Below are positions 5,297-6,306 of a stretch of DNA of 6,306 bases, in pieces. Source of the DNA: Chthonomonadaceae bacterium (GTDB lineage Bacteria; Armatimonadota; Chthonomonadetes; Chthonomonadales; Chthonomonadaceae); NCBI GenBank assembly GCA_025355115.1, contig JANXLO010000499.1, forward strand, positions 1 through 6,306, read 5' to 3'. The notes under the pieces were generated by a model. It was not told where the DNA came from, searched no databases, and saw only the letters and a program-made list of their open reading frames with translations. The first letter of the stretch is position 1; every line of letters starts with the position of its first letter. The position numbers and the translations under genes are program-made.

Positions 5297-6306
5297 CCAA
5301 GAAAAATCGCGATGATCGGGGCGGGGAGCGTTGTGTTTTGCAAGACGCTGATCTCTGATATTCTCGCGACGCCCTCGCTGGCGGACAGCGAGTTCGCGCT
5401 GATGAGCCCCACGGAGAGCAAGCTGCATCGGATGGAGTCGTTCGTGCAGCGAATGATCGACGACAATGGACTGCCTGCCAGGGTCTGGGCGACCACCGAC
5501 CGCAGAGAGGCGATTCGCGACGCCGATTTCGTAGTAGTGATGATTCAGGTGGGCGGATTCCATGCCTATGGAGTTGACTACGAGATCCCGCTCAAATACG
5601 GAGTCGACCAATGCATTGGCGACACGCTCGGGCCGGGCGGGCTGTTTCGCGGACAGAGGCATATCCCGGTTCTGGTGGACATCGCCAAGGATATGGAGGA
5701 GACGGCGAAGCCGGGCGCCATCATGCTCCAGTACGCCAACCCGATGGCCGCCAATTGCCTCGCGCTCGGCAAAGTCTCCAATGTCCCCTTCATCGGACTC
5801 TGCCACGGCGTCCAGACTACGCTCGACCTAATCTCCGGCTACTGCGAGGTGCCGAAGCACGAGATCACGTATGTCTGCGGCGGCATAAATCATATGGACT
5901 GGTTTCTGAAACTTGAGCACGAAGGACGCGATCTCTATCCTGAGCTTCGCGAAATGTTCGAGCATCCCGAGTACTACAAGAACGAGAAGGTACGGGGGGA
6001 GGTTTTTCGGCAATTCGGTTACTTCATGACAGAGTCGACCGGGCATCTCTCAGAGTACGTTCCCTGGTTCCGAAGCAGCAAAGCGGCGCTCGAACTCTAC
6101 TGCGACGAGCCAGCCTTCGGCGGCGAGTCGGGAGCCTACTACAAGTGGGGCAGGGCTATGGCGGAGAAGTATGCGGAGATCGACCCGCTTCAGTTCGAGA
6201 GCACGGCCATAGAAAACCGAAGCGTCGAGTATTGCTCTTACATTCTGGAAGCGGTAACGACGGGAAAGGCATTCCGACTCATGGGCAACGTCCGTAACGA
6301 CGGCTA
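5294..6306 (+). CDS. Glycoside hydrolase family 4 enzyme (alpha-galactosidase/alpha-glucosidase/alpha-glucuronidase type), 3' end missing
   Basis: The frame runs from ATG 5294 off the window end: 337 codons of an enzyme usually about 440-450 residues long. GH4 enzymes are cytoplasmic, need NAD+ and usually Mn2+, and cleave glycosides by transient oxidation of the sugar C3. Residues 5-15 hold the Rossmann motif (GAGSVVF). GDTLGPGGLFRG (109-120), QYANPMA (146-152), GLCHGV (168-173), GGINHMDW (196-203), GYFMTESTGHLSEYVPWF (242-259) and GNVRNDG (331-337) align closely, from memory, with E. coli MelA. Cys170 and His200 are the expected metal ligands. There is no signal peptide. Two points differ from MelA: the motif CHSV is CHGV here, and the acidic residue after the second strand (ALMD in MelA) is Ser38. 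The CHGx form has been associated with alpha-glucuronidases, so substrate and gene name are left open. The gene diverges from the ThuA gene. Confidence 0.93.
   Translation, partial: MPRKIAMIGAGSVVFCKTLISDILATPSLADSEFALMSPTESKLHRMESFVQRMIDDNGLPARVWATTDRREAIRDADFVVVMIQVGGFHAYGVDYEIPLKYGVDQCIGDTLGPGGLFRGQRHIPVLVDIAKDMEETAKPGAIMLQYANPMAANCLALGKVSNVPFIGLCHGVQTTLDLISGYCEVPKHEITYVCGGINHMDWFLKLEHEGRDLYPELREMFEHPEYYKNEKVRGEVFRQFGYFMTESTGHLSEYVPWFRSSKAALELYCDEPAFGGESGAYYKWGRAMAEKYAEIDPLQFESTAIENRSVEYCSYILEAVTTGKAFRLMGNVRNDG

Noticed and set aside
1..6306. Mobile element, CRISPR or defence system
   Set aside because: No transposase, integrase, spaced direct-repeat array, target duplication or nuclease/toxin genes were found.

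Overview
The window looks like a chromosomal segment of a GC-rich bacterium. A DUF1592/DUF1588/DUF1585 protein directly followed by a Tat-exported DUF1552 protein is a gene pair common in Planctomycetes, Verrucomicrobia, Acidobacteria, Armatimonadota and myxobacteria. HAF-repeat and ThuA-like proteins are frequent in the same groups. The phylum cannot be fixed from this sequence alone. No mobile element, RNA gene or CRISPR array was seen, and no stretch longer than 300 bases lacks a gene.

Left block (1-4243, + strand): four genes read in one direction. They are the C-terminal part of a DUF1592/DUF1588/DUF1585 protein with a CxxCH haem-type motif, a DUF1552 protein starting with TTG, a leaderless seven-repeat beta-propeller-like protein, and a secreted HAF-repeat protein that also has about seven repeats. 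The first three are packed within 11-12 nt of each other, which suggests an operon. The fourth follows after 46 nt, with a small hairpin over the preceding stop codon. A very regular hairpin at 4298-4337 closes this block and serves the convergent gene as well.

Right block (4351-6306): a Tat-exported ThuA-domain protein on the - strand and a glycoside hydrolase family 4 (GH4) enzyme on the + strand diverge from a 178-bp intergenic region. The GH4 gene runs off the window end. The region holds a near-consensus extended -10 sigma70-type promoter for the ThuA gene, with a perfect 11-bp palindrome over its -35 box that could be an operator. ThuA proteins are linked to 3-keto sugar metabolism, and GH4 enzymes work through a transient 3-keto sugar on NAD+, so a shared role in glycoside breakdown is plausible but inferred.

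No clearly new system is demonstrated. The points most worth a second look are the leaderless propeller translated with the exported DUF1552 pair, the CHGV motif and missing Rossmann Asp in the GH4 enzyme, and the palindrome-overlapped promoter.
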